Source of the DNA: CAYXZO01 sp964469505
Lineage (GTDB): Bacteria > Fidelibacterota > UBA8477 > JABMPR01
Direction of reading: 5' to 3'
NCBI GenBank assembly: GCA_964469505.1
Contig: CAYXZO010000044.1
Location: forward strand, 1-18,838
DNA length: 18,838 nucleotides
Below, piece by piece: positions 8,268 through 14,322 of the stretch (its first letter is position 1; the number at the start of each line of letters is the position of its first letter). Position numbers and translations under genes: made by a program. A model generated the notes under the pieces. That model saw nothing but the letters and a program-made list of their open reading frames with translations. It searched no databases and had not been told where the DNA came from.

Positions 8268-9132
8268 GGACCTCTTCCTTCCGCCAGCGCTCCAGTGCCC
8301 GTTGGAAGGCCCGGATGGTGCCAACCCGAGCCAGATGCAGCCGGTAGGCCGCGCTCCCCCTTAAATCGCTGATTGGTTTGAGGGCAAGATACACTTTCTC
8401 AGCCGCTTTTTGAAAAACTTCCTCGGTGGGGCGTTCGCCCCGCAATTCCAGTTCTTTCTCCTCCAGGACCACCGGCGCGGGCGAGGCGGCGGTGACACTC
8501 ACGGCGGCACGGGAGATTTTTTCGCCGTCCAGTTCCAGAGCAGCCGCTACTCCCACCACGGCGATGTTGGCAGTGCGCCGCCAACCGAATTTGACGTAAG
8601 CACTGCCGGGATTATGGGCCTGGAAGATGATGGTGGTGAGGATTTCGTCGGGTCGCCGCACCGTTTGGCGCGGGCCGGTGAAGAATTCTTTCAGGGGAAT
8701 TTCCCGTTCGCCTTGAGGCCCGGTCAGAATTACTCGGGCCTGACTCACCAGCAACACCGGCGGGAAATCGGCGCAAGCGGCGGCGGTACAGAGATTACCA
8801 CCCACAGTGGCGCGGTTGCGTACCTGGGGCACCGCCATTTCGGGAATCAGATCGCCCAGGGCGGCGTTGGTCGTGGGCCAGGGAGTCTGCTCTAGTTCGG
8901 CCACGGTTACCGCCGCCCCCAGGTAGGCCCATTCTCCCCGGGTTTCCCAGCGATGCAATTCAGGGATATGCCTCAGGGAGATAACCCGACGTGGCCGAAA
9001 ACGCCGCTCCTTCATACCCACCAGTAAATCTGTTCCTCCGGCCAGCAAGGCGGCGTCGGTTTCTTCCGTCAGCAAACTCACGGCTTCGGTGAGTGATTTA
9101 GGAGCGCGGTAATCGAAGGGGGGCAGAAACAT
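8260..9132 (-). CDS. FAD-binding subunit of the xanthine-dehydrogenase-family enzyme (HcrB/CoxM-type)
   Basis: 290 aa. Carries FAD between the electron partner and the FeS clusters of the fused subunit encoded next. The FAD-binding motifs are LLAGGTDLLVG (29-39) and RATVGGNLCTA (107-117); the CO-dehydrogenase flavoprotein C-terminal domain covers about 175-280. Only two cysteines (C115 and C120) occur in the whole chain. 4-Hydroxybenzoyl-CoA reductase of Thauera has an insert of about 40 residues in this subunit with four cysteines for an extra [4Fe-4S] cluster. That insert is absent here, and the length is that of an ordinary XDH/CODH FAD subunit. The gene starts 2 bases after the had stop with only a weak Shine-Dalgarno sequence, so it is probably coupled to had. 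Confidence 0.87.
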   Translation of the reverse strand: MFLPPFDYRAPKSLTEAVSLLTEETDAALLAGGTDLLVGMKERRFRPRRVISLRHIPELHRWETRGEWAYLGAAVTVAELEQTPWPTTNAALGDLIPEMAVPQVRNRATVGGNLCTAAACADFPPVLLVSQARVILTGPQGEREIPLKEFFTGPRQTVRRPDEILTTIIFQAHNPGSAYVKFGWRRTANIAVVGVAAALELDGEKISRAAVSVTAASPAPVVLEEKELELRGERPTEEVFQKAAEKVYLALKPISDLRGSAAYRLHLARVGTIRAFQRALERWRKEEVHA

Positions 9133-9134
9133 GG

Positions 9135-10154
9135 TTAGAATTCGATCAGGTTACGGATTACCGGCGCGCCCTGACGTAACTCGTCCATGGCGGCGTTAAT
9201 GTCCTCCAAAGGAAAGCGGTGCGTAATCAACGGTTCCAGTTGCACCTTACCCTGGGCGGTGAGCTGAACCACCTGCTGGTAGTCCACCGGTCGGCAGCCC
9301 AGGGAGCCCACGATTTCCAGCTCGCGGAACATGATGCGCGAAGCGGCCAGGGTAAGTTTCTCAGCGCTGTAGCCCACCATGACGAAACGCCCGCCGGGTT
9401 TCAGGGTGGCCATGGCCTGGAGCATGACCGCCGGTTTGCCGATGGCTTCGAAAGCCACATCGCAGCCCCCGCTGGCCTTGCGCACCTGTTTGGCCACGTC
9501 CTCGTCCGCGGCCGAATAGGTGTAGGCTGCTCCCAATTTGCGGGCCAGGGCCAGCTTTTCCGGCACCAGATCCACCGCGTGCACGATGGCGCCGCTCAGG
9601 GCCGCGAATTGCACCACGTTCATCCCCACTCCACCGCAGCCGAACACGGCCACTTGCTGCCCGGGCCGGATTTGGCCCCGGTTGACCACGGCGTGGTAAG
9701 GAGTGGTCAGCGCATCGGCGATGATGGCGCAATCCTTCAGTGGCAATTCGGGGGGCAAGGGAATCAAATCCTTGGCCGGGACCGTCAGGTATTCGGCGTA
9801 ACCGCCGTCAATGTTATTCCCCACCATTACCATGTTCCGACAAATGTTCTCCCGGCCCCGCCGGCAGGCTTCACACTGACCACAAGTGAGAACCGCCGGC
9901 ACCAACACCGGGGTGCCCACCGCCGGTTTTTCCACTCCGGCGCCCAGCTCAGCTACCGTGCCACTGATTTCGTGCCCGGGAATCATGGGTGGCTCTTTGA
10001 AGGTGGGCACACCATGATCCAGATAATGCAAATCGGTGTGACACACCCCGCAAGCGGCCACTTTCACCAGCACTTCCCCGGGTCCCGGCTGGGGTTGAGG
10101 TACTTCCTCTACTTTAAGTTCTCGCGCTCCTTTGTATAAAACCGCTGCTTTCAT
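9135..10154 (-). CDS. had: 6-Hydroxycyclohex-1-ene-1-carbonyl-CoA dehydrogenase (Had-like zinc alcohol dehydrogenase)
   Basis: 339 aa, zinc-dependent medium-chain dehydrogenase. Catalytic-zinc residues are C35 or C38 (CGVCHTD), H61-E62 (PGHE) and a cysteine near 169 (FGCGGVG). Structural-zinc cysteines are C91, C94, C97 and C105. The NAD-binding loop is GCGGVGMNVVQF. The family alone does not fix the substrate. The assignment rests on its place at the head of the bcr operon and on the presence of dch and oah in the same window, which leaves exactly this NAD-dependent step to be filled. It is somewhat shorter than the Thauera enzyme (about 368 aa). The ATG at 10154 follows GGGGGAAGGA by six bases. 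It is the first gene after the 10155-10620 control region. Confidence 0.8.
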   Translation of the reverse strand: MKAAVLYKGARELKVEEVPQPQPGPGEVLVKVAACGVCHTDLHYLDHGVPTFKEPPMIPGHEISGTVAELGAGVEKPAVGTPVLVPAVLTCGQCEACRRGRENICRNMVMVGNNIDGGYAEYLTVPAKDLIPLPPELPLKDCAIIADALTTPYHAVVNRGQIRPGQQVAVFGCGGVGMNVVQFAALSGAIVHAVDLVPEKLALARKLGAAYTYSAADEDVAKQVRKASGGCDVAFEAIGKPAVMLQAMATLKPGGRFVMVGYSAEKLTLAASRIMFRELEIVGSLGCRPVDYQQVVQLTAQGKVQLEPLITHRFPLEDINAAMDELRQGAPVIRNLIEF

Positions 10155-10208
10155 GGTCTATCCTTCCCCCTTGTTGGGTTTTGATTGCGGATGGCCGACC
10201 GCAGTTAG

Positions 10209-10219
10209 CGCCATACTGA
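10209..10219. promoter_or_regulatory. degenerate half-operator
   Basis: CGCCATACTGA resembles the left arm plus centre of the palindrome at 10241 (one difference in 11). It begins 32 bases closer to had, about three helical turns, but the right arm is not conserved. It could be a weak third binding site or a decayed repeat copy. Confidence 0.35.
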
Positions 10220-10240
10220 GTTCTCATTACGTGTTGCCCG

Positions 10241-10260
10241 CACCATACTGAAGTATGGTG
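10241..10260. promoter_or_regulatory. 20-bp palindrome, likely operator (site 1)
   Basis: CACCATACT-GA-AGTATGGTG: nine-base arms pair perfectly around a two-base centre. It lies 87 bases upstream of the had start. There is no T-run after it in either direction, and the stem is too A/T-rich and its loop too small for a typical terminator, so a dimeric regulator's binding site is the better reading. The arm length and 2-bp centre would suit a TetR-, MarR- or GntR-type protein, but no regulator gene is in the window to test this. Confidence 0.65.
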
Positions 10261-10277
10261 TTGTGTGCAGTTGCCCG

Positions 10278-10297
10278 CACCATACTAAAGTATGGTG
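10278..10297. promoter_or_regulatory. 20-bp palindrome, likely operator (site 2)
   Basis: CACCATACT-AA-AGTATGGTG, the same arms as site 1 with only the centre changed; the centres lie 37 bases apart (about 3.5 helical turns). It sits just downstream of the weak promoter-like pair at 10307-10337, where a bound repressor would block initiation or early elongation toward had. Confidence 0.65.
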
Positions 10298-10306
10298 CTG
10301 TTTGCA

Positions 10307-10337
10307 TTTGTATCATGTCTCTTCGCGTCAGGCTCAA
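10307..10337 (-). promoter_or_regulatory. weak candidate promoter for the had-bcr operon
   Basis: On the minus strand TTGAGC (10337-10332) lies 19 bases before TACAAA (10312-10307), which is preceded by TGA and so forms a partial extended -10 (TGnTACAAA). The spacer is longer than the optimum of 17 and both boxes are imperfect. The main support is its place next to the operators. Its predicted start point falls about 10300, at the edge of palindrome 2. Confidence 0.3.
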
Positions 10338-10380
10338 CTCCAAAACCTTTCCGTTCTCCTTCCTCAGGTCTCCGTCCCCC

Positions 10381-10408
10381 TGTTTCCTGCCTCCTGTCTC
10401 CTGCCGTC
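10381..10408. repeat. heptamer tandem repeat, block 1 (TGTCTCC-like, 4 units)
   Basis: Four consecutive seven-base units, TGTTTCC TGCCTCC TGTCTCC TGCCGTC. On the minus strand, which is transcribed from dch, this reads as GGAGACA-type purine repeats. Two weaker units may precede it (10367-10380). Coding potential is nil. Confidence 0.8.
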
Positions 10409-10410
10409 AG

Positions 10411-10428
10411 GTCCGCCCCCTGGCGGGC
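10411..10428. repeat. GC-rich hairpin between the two heptamer blocks
   Basis: GTCCGCC (10411-10417) can pair with GGCGGGC (10422-10428) across CCCT, giving seven pairs including one G-T. There is no adjacent T-run on either strand, so this is not a good intrinsic terminator. It may simply be a diverged part of the repeat, or a structured element in the dch 3' region. Confidence 0.4.
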
Positions 10429-10435
10429 GTCCTCC

Positions 10436-10463
10436 CGTCTCCTGTCTCCTGTTTCCTGTCTCC
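10436..10463. repeat. heptamer tandem repeat, block 2 (TGTCTCC-like, 4 units)
   Basis: Four units, CGTCTCC TGTCTCC TGTTTCC TGTCTCC, ending two bases before the sequence duplicated at the N gap. It has the same heptamer as block 1. Such heptamer arrays are low-complexity and often dispersed in a genome, which may be why assembly broke here. Confidence 0.8.
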
Positions 10464-10464
10464 G

Positions 10465-10519
10465 TTCATCTATGTTTCCATTCCGGCCTGCGTTTCTCCA
10501 TGAAACTTTGTATGCCTTC
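10465..10519. repeat. left copy of the 55-base duplication at the gap
   Basis: Identical base for base to 10620-10674. It contains the same dch 3' codons and stop as the right copy. It ends exactly at the first N, as expected for the end of one assembly contig. Confidence 0.9.
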
Positions 10520-10619
10520 NNNNNNNNNNNNNNNNNNNNNNNNNNNNNNNNNNNNNNNNNNNNNNNNNNNNNNNNNNNNNNNNNNNNNNNNNNNNNNNNN
10601 NNNNNNNNNNNNNNNNNNN
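10520..10619. other. assembly gap (100 N)
   Basis: Exactly 100 Ns, the conventional filler for a gap of unknown size. Because both edges carry the same 55 bases, the real sequence is probably continuous, with one copy of the 55-mer and nothing missing. Confidence 0.95.
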
Positions 10620-10674
10620 TTCATCTATGTTTCCATTCCGGCCTGCGTTTCTCCATGAAACTTTGTATGCCTTC
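10620..10674. repeat. right copy of the 55-base duplication at the gap (dch 3' end)
   Basis: Starts at the first base after the Ns and matches 10465-10519 exactly. It holds the last codons and TGA of dch. A 55-base exact overlap is what a k=55 de Bruijn assembler leaves at the ends of adjacent contigs. Confidence 0.9.
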
Positions 10675-11364
10675 CTGGACGTCTTCCACTCGATACAATT
10701 CTTCCAGAAAGAGATGCACTGCCGCTTCCCTGGCTCCCGCTGGTTCCGGCAGCGCCGCCGCGCCCAGGGCGCGCTTGGCCAGACGTAATACCGGGCGGGA
10801 GAGACGGTTAAAGCGCTCCGCCAGTTTCGGCCACTCGTCCTGGGGCATAATCTGCTGCACCAGGCCCCATTGAAGGGCCGTTTCGGCGGAGATGCTCTCG
10901 CCAGTGAAAACCAGGTAGGCCGTATTGGCCCGGCCAATGAGCAGGGGCAGGCGGGCGCAGGCTAAGGGCGGGAAAAAAGCCAGTTTGATTTCCGGAACCC
11001 CCATTTGGGCAGCGGGATCGGCCACCAGGAAGTCGCAGGAGGCCGCCAGTTCCAAAGCGCCCCCCAGACAGTTGCCGTGAAGCAGAGCTACGGTGGGGAA
11101 AGGCGCGTTTTCCAGCGCCCGACAGGCCCGTTCCAAAGCTTGCAGCATTTCCGGTGCCTGTTCCGGTTGGTGTTCTTCGACGGAGGCCCCGGCGGAAAAC
11201 ATTTTACCTGCGCCGGAGAGCAGCAAAGCGCCCACGGTCTCATCGTCGTGCAATTGCTCTGTTTTTTCCGCCAGCGCGGTCAGTAACGCCTTATCCAGCA
11301 CGTTCACCGGTGGCTGGTCCAGTTTCAGCCACACCACATTGTCCCGGCGTTCTTCTTTAATCAT
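10621..11364 (-). CDS. dch: Cyclohexa-1,5-diene-1-carbonyl-CoA hydratase (Dch-like crotonase)
   Basis: 247 aa from ATG 11364. Adds water to the dienoyl-CoA made by BCR, giving 6-hydroxycyclohex-1-ene-1-carbonyl-CoA. Crotonase fold: the first oxyanion-hole loop is KMFSAGASVEEHQPEQ (54-69), and the FSxGASVEEH wording is characteristic of Dch. The second is HGNCLGGALELA (96-107). Both acid/base glutamates of hydratases are present (E105 and E125 in GVPEIKLAF), followed by FFPPLACARLP, also Dch-like. An in-frame extension of 16 residues upstream reads over the thiolase gene and is rejected: ATG 11364 forms an ATGA overlap with the thiolase stop, with GAGGAG six bases before it. The stop codon lies two bases inside the contig edge after the N gap, yet the same stop is present in the left copy, so the gene is complete. 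It is the last gene of operon A. Confidence 0.87.
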   Translation of the reverse strand: MIKEERRDNVVWLKLDQPPVNVLDKALLTALAEKTEQLHDDETVGALLLSGAGKMFSAGASVEEHQPEQAPEMLQALERACRALENAPFPTVALLHGNCLGGALELAASCDFLVADPAAQMGVPEIKLAFFPPLACARLPLLIGRANTAYLVFTGESISAETALQWGLVQQIMPQDEWPKLAERFNRLSRPVLRLAKRALGAAALPEPAGAREAAVHLFLEELYRVEDVQEGIQSFMEKRRPEWKHR

Positions 11365-12533
11365 ACGTTGCTCCTCACGATGGTGGCCATGGTCACGCCG
11401 CCCGCGCCGCACAGGGAGGCCAACCCCCGTTCTTTGCCGTGGGTTCGCAGGGCGTGCAGTAGAGTGACTACAATCCGGGCGCCGGAGCAGCCGGTGGGGT
11501 GACCTAAGGCAATGGCCCCGCCGTGGACGTTGAGCCGCTCCCGATCCCAGCCCAGCACCCGTTCATTGGCCAGAATTTGCACCGCGAAGGCTTCGTTCAC
11601 TTCCAACAAATCCATGTCGGCAAGCTGGTAACTCCCCTCGGCCAGCGCCTGGGGAATCACCACCCCAGGACCTTCCCCCATATAGGCCGGGTCCACTGCC
11701 GCTTGAGCGAAAACCTCGAATTCTCCCAGGATGGGCAAACCTTCCGCCTGGGCGATTTCCCGGGTGGTGAGCAGCAAGAAAGCGGCCCCGTCGGCCATGG
11801 AGCACGCGTTACCGGCGGTAACGCAACCGTCTTTGCGGAATACCGGCGGCAGTTGGGCCATTTTTTCGCGGTTGACGGGGTAGCGGATGGTTTCGTCCCG
11901 CTCCAGGGTTTTATCGCCCGCCTGGATCGGTACTACTTCCCGAGTGAACCAGCCTTGCTCCCAGGCCTGGTGGGCTTTGCTGTGGGAAGAGGCGGCGAAT
12001 TCATCCTGTTCTTCCCGGGAAATACCGTACTTGTCCACCAGATTCTCCGCGGTACCCCCCATCCCCTGGTTGATTAAGGGATCGATGCTGTCGCTCCAAC
12101 CGTCGTAGAGGGTCACATCGCCGAAACGGAAACCCCGCCACCGGTAGCCCTTCACCAGATAGGGAATGGTGCTCATGCTTTCCATGCCTCCTACCAGAAT
12201 GAAGCGTCCTGCGCCGTGCAGCAGATGCAGCGCGGCCAGTTCCAGGGCCTTCATACCGGAGGGACAGGCCATGTTGATGGTGGTGACGGGCACCTGGTGG
12301 GGCAGTCCGCCCTTCACCGCTGCGGTGCGGGCCGGGTTGGGACCGTTGCCGGCCTGGCGACAACTGCCGATGAGGGCTTCGTCGATGCGCTCCGGTGGGA
12401 AGTCCAATTCTTTCAGTAAAGCCTGAATCACCTGGGCGGCCAGATCGTAAACGGGCAGCTCCCGCAGCGTGCCGCCAAAACGCCCCATGGGGGAGCGCAA
12501 AGCGCCTACGCAGACGACGCCGGTGGCTTTCAT
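11361..12533 (-). CDS. Acetyl-CoA acyltransferase (thiolase), probably 3-oxopimeloyl-CoA thiolase
   Basis: 390 aa, typical for degradative and biosynthetic thiolases. The nucleophile is C90 in NMACPSGMKAL. VNEAFAV carries the family asparagine-glutamate; H345 lies in GGAIALGHPTGCSG, and the second catalytic cysteine C375 in SLCGAGGVTM. By context it should cleave 3-oxopimeloyl-CoA with CoA to glutaryl-CoA and acetyl-CoA after ring opening by Oah, but the sequence itself does not fix chain length and an acetoacetyl-CoA thiolase role is possible. The ATG overlaps the SDR stop in an ATGA, and a GGGGG run lies about eight bases upstream. Confidence 0.85.
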   Translation of the reverse strand: MKATGVVCVGALRSPMGRFGGTLRELPVYDLAAQVIQALLKELDFPPERIDEALIGSCRQAGNGPNPARTAAVKGGLPHQVPVTTINMACPSGMKALELAALHLLHGAGRFILVGGMESMSTIPYLVKGYRWRGFRFGDVTLYDGWSDSIDPLINQGMGGTAENLVDKYGISREEQDEFAASSHSKAHQAWEQGWFTREVVPIQAGDKTLERDETIRYPVNREKMAQLPPVFRKDGCVTAGNACSMADGAAFLLLTTREIAQAEGLPILGEFEVFAQAAVDPAYMGEGPGVVIPQALAEGSYQLADMDLLEVNEAFAVQILANERVLGWDRERLNVHGGAIALGHPTGCSGARIVVTLLHALRTHGKERGLASLCGAGGVTMATIVRSNV

Positions 12534-13270
12534 ATGTATTGTCCCCCGTCCACTTTGATTACCTCGCCGGTGATGTGCTGCGCTTTATCCGAAACCAGAA
12601 AAAGCACTACCTCCGCCACATCTTCCGGGGTTCCGAGGCGGCCCAGGACGATTTCCCGGCGGGATTGCTCCAGAAATTCTTCCGGCATGCTGCGGATCAT
12701 CGTCGTGGCGATCAGCCCGGGACAGACGGCGTTCACGTTGACCTGATAACGCCCCAGCTCCTTAGCCACGGTTTTGGTGAGGCCGATGAGGCCTGCTTTA
12801 GCGGCGGCGTAGTTGGCCTGACCGAATTTGCCCCGCAGGCCGTTGATGGAGGAAATATTGACGATTTTACCCCCCTCTTGGGTCTTGAAAATGGGGGCTA
12901 CGGCCCGGATGGTATTGAACGCCCCTTTCAAATCCGTGGCGATGACTTCGTCCCACTGGCGTTCTTCCATTTTCCAGATGACGGCGTCCCGGTTGATGCC
13001 GGCGTTGTTTACCAGAATGTCCACTCCGCCGAATTCCTCCCGTACCCGGGAAACCCAGGCCTGCACGGCCTGGAAATCGGTTACATCCAGATAGTGGCCT
13101 TGAGCCAGGCCACCCGCGGCGCTGACTTGTTGCTCCACCTGCTGAGCCGGTGCTTCCTCACCGATGTAGCAGAAAGCTACCCGCGCCCCTTCCCGGGCCA
13201 GGGCTTTGACGATGGCGGCGCCGATGCCGGTACTGCCGCCAGTAACCAGGGCGACGCGATCCTTAAGCAT
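12530..13270 (-). CDS. Short-chain dehydrogenase/reductase (FabG/PhaB-like), probable 3-hydroxyacyl-CoA dehydrogenase
   Basis: 246 aa from ATG 13270. Classical SDR: cofactor loop TGGSTGIG (10-17), NNAG (88-91), and catalytic S141, Y154 and K158 (YAAAKAG). Between oah and the thiolase it most simply oxidises 3-hydroxypimeloyl-CoA to 3-oxopimeloyl-CoA. By sequence it resembles 3-oxoacyl-ACP and acetoacetyl-CoA reductases more than the two-domain HADH enzymes usually used for this step, so a reductive role cannot be ruled out. An ATG-like start seven codons upstream (13291) is less likely: it would lengthen the overlap with oah to 29 bases, while ATG 13270 follows GGAGG closely and overlaps by 8 bases. 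Confidence 0.82.
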   Translation of the reverse strand: MLKDRVALVTGGSTGIGAAIVKALAREGARVAFCYIGEEAPAQQVEQQVSAAGGLAQGHYLDVTDFQAVQAWVSRVREEFGGVDILVNNAGINRDAVIWKMEERQWDEVIATDLKGAFNTIRAVAPIFKTQEGGKIVNISSINGLRGKFGQANYAAAKAGLIGLTKTVAKELGRYQVNVNAVCPGLIATTMIRSMPEEFLEQSRREIVLGRLGTPEDVAEVVLFLVSDKAQHITGEVIKVDGGQYI

Positions 13271-14315
13271 CGGCCTCCAATTTAGCGCCACATAAGCCGC
13301 AATATTCGAAGTGGTCGGGCAATCCTTTAGCGCCGCAGCTGGGACATTCCTTACGGTAAGGCCCGTAGAGGAATTCGCTGCTGCGATCCTCCACCGCCCG
13401 CTGACGCAGTTCTCGGTAGCGGGGCGGTCGTTTCTCCACGAAAGCGGTCATACCTTCCCAGGGTTCTAGGGCGCAGTAATGAATGGAGAGCCAGTCCCGG
13501 GCGTGGCCGATGGTCTGGTACCAGGCCAGATTTTTCCAGAAATTGGTTTGTTCTTTAGTATAGCGGGAGCATTCCATGAATTTGTCCTGGAGTTGCTCCA
13601 CCAGCTTGTCCACTTCTTCGTCCAGCTTTGAGAGATCGATGCCGTAACCATCCTGTCCTTTACGAGCTTTGGCGATCTGTTCGGGGGTGGGATTCTTCAC
13701 GAATTCACCGTTGAGGGTAACGGAAGGTGCCACCCGGTTCACCAGCCCCCACTCCAGTGCCTGCCGGGCCGGAATGCGGGGATTCAGATACAGGATTTCC
13801 CGGGCCCGCTTGTCGCCAACTATCAGAGGTAACCACTGGGTGGCTCCACCGCAGGCTACGGAACCCACGCTGGTACCGACCTGGGCAATAAAGGTGTGTT
13901 CCGCCATGACCGTCAGGTCACAGGCCAGTTGGGACTCATTACCGCCGCCCACGGCCATGCCGTTCAGGCGGGCGATGACCGGTTTACCGCAGTTGAGAAT
14001 ACTTTCGATGTACTCCCGGAAAAGCCCCATGTATTTCCAGTAGTTGCGGGGCCGGGCGGTGTATTCGGCCTGGTACTCCTTCACGTCACCGCCAGTGCAG
14101 AAGGCGTCGGTCCCCACCCCGGTGTAAATCACCACCGCCACGGCGTCATCATAGGAAGCGTCGTGAAAAGCGGTGATCAATTCTTTCAGGGTGTAAGTGG
14201 AATAGGCGTTGTACCGGTGGGGACGGTTCAAAGTGATGACGGCGCGGCCGTCCCGTTTCTCGTAAATGATTTCTTTGAAATTGAAATCTTCCGGTTTGCG
14301 TGGCGCGATGGGCAT
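13263..14315 (-). CDS. oah: 6-Oxocyclohex-1-ene-1-carbonyl-CoA hydrolase (Oah/BamA-type ring-opening enzyme) with C-terminal zinc ribbon
   Basis: 350 aa from ATG 14315. Crotonase-fold enzyme that hydrates and hydrolytically opens the ring to 3-hydroxypimeloyl-CoA, the marker step of anaerobic benzoyl-CoA degradation. Strong family signatures: AFCTGGDVKEYQAEYTARP (71-89), YWKYMGLFREYI (92-103), LNGMAVGGGNESQLACD (117-133), QVGTSVGSVACGGATQW (145-161) and TIGHARDWLSIHY (268-280). It carries the long insertion (about 197-230) that separates Oah from ordinary enoyl-CoA hydratases. The last 27 residues contain C324, C327, C339 and C342 in a CPxCG...YCGxCG pattern, a rubredoxin-like or zinc-ribbon knuckle beyond the crotonase core. 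A TTG six bases upstream is rejected because AAAGGAG is correctly spaced only for ATG 14315. Confidence 0.94.
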   Translation of the reverse strand: MPIAPRKPEDFNFKEIIYEKRDGRAVITLNRPHRYNAYSTYTLKELITAFHDASYDDAVAVVIYTGVGTDAFCTGGDVKEYQAEYTARPRNYWKYMGLFREYIESILNCGKPVIARLNGMAVGGGNESQLACDLTVMAEHTFIAQVGTSVGSVACGGATQWLPLIVGDKRAREILYLNPRIPARQALEWGLVNRVAPSVTLNGEFVKNPTPEQIAKARKGQDGYGIDLSKLDEEVDKLVEQLQDKFMECSRYTKEQTNFWKNLAWYQTIGHARDWLSIHYCALEPWEGMTAFVEKRPPRYRELRQRAVEDRSSEFLYGPYRKECPSCGAKGLPDHFEYCGLCGAKLEADA

Positions 14316-14322
14316 GATCAAA

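Larger units (their letters stand above)
10233..10306. repeat. two-copy 37-bp tandem direct repeat carrying the palindromes
   Basis: Copy 1 spans 10233-10269 and copy 2 spans 10270-10306. They are identical at 34 of 37 positions; the differences are one in the palindrome centre and two in the tail. Each copy starts GTTGCCCG and ends TGCA. Direct abutment and near identity suggest a recent duplication or selection for paired binding sites. Confidence 0.9.
10155..10620. other. control and repeat region between the two operons (includes N gap)
   Basis: 466 bases as given, without a believable gene; the frames reading through it are low-complexity. From had outwards it holds the had ribosome binding site, a degenerate half-palindrome, two perfect palindromes, a weak promoter-like pair, a pyrimidine-rich heptamer repeat, and a 100-N gap flanked by a duplicated 55-base sequence. 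If the gap is artificial the true distance from the dch stop to the had start is 311 bases. Confidence 0.8.

Noticed and set aside
8268..8324. 19-residue N-terminal extension of the fused molybdenum-enzyme chain
   Set aside because: It overlaps the FAD-subunit gene; the [2Fe-2S] domain begins properly at ATG 8267 just after a purine-rich Shine-Dalgarno sequence.
10241..10260. Intrinsic terminator of operon A formed by the palindrome
   Set aside because: The stem is A/T-rich with a two-base centre, no T-run follows on either strand, and it is present twice; an operator fits better.
10208..10300. Sigma-54 promoter upstream of had
   Set aside because: TGG...GC pairs occur, for example TGGCGCTAACTGC, but the GG-to-GC spacing is 8 or 11 bases instead of the required 10.
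10233..10306. CRISPR array
   Set aside because: Only two 37-bp copies that abut without spacers, and no cas gene.
10465..10674. True tandem duplication of the dch 3' end or a small mobile element with 55-bp terminal repeats
   Set aside because: The copies are exactly identical, stop exactly at the N borders and have a typical assembler k-mer length; an assembly join is simpler.
10255..10873. Open frames reading through the N gap on either strand
   Set aside because: They are made of unknown residues, heptamer repeat and the duplicated contig end; no coding signal.
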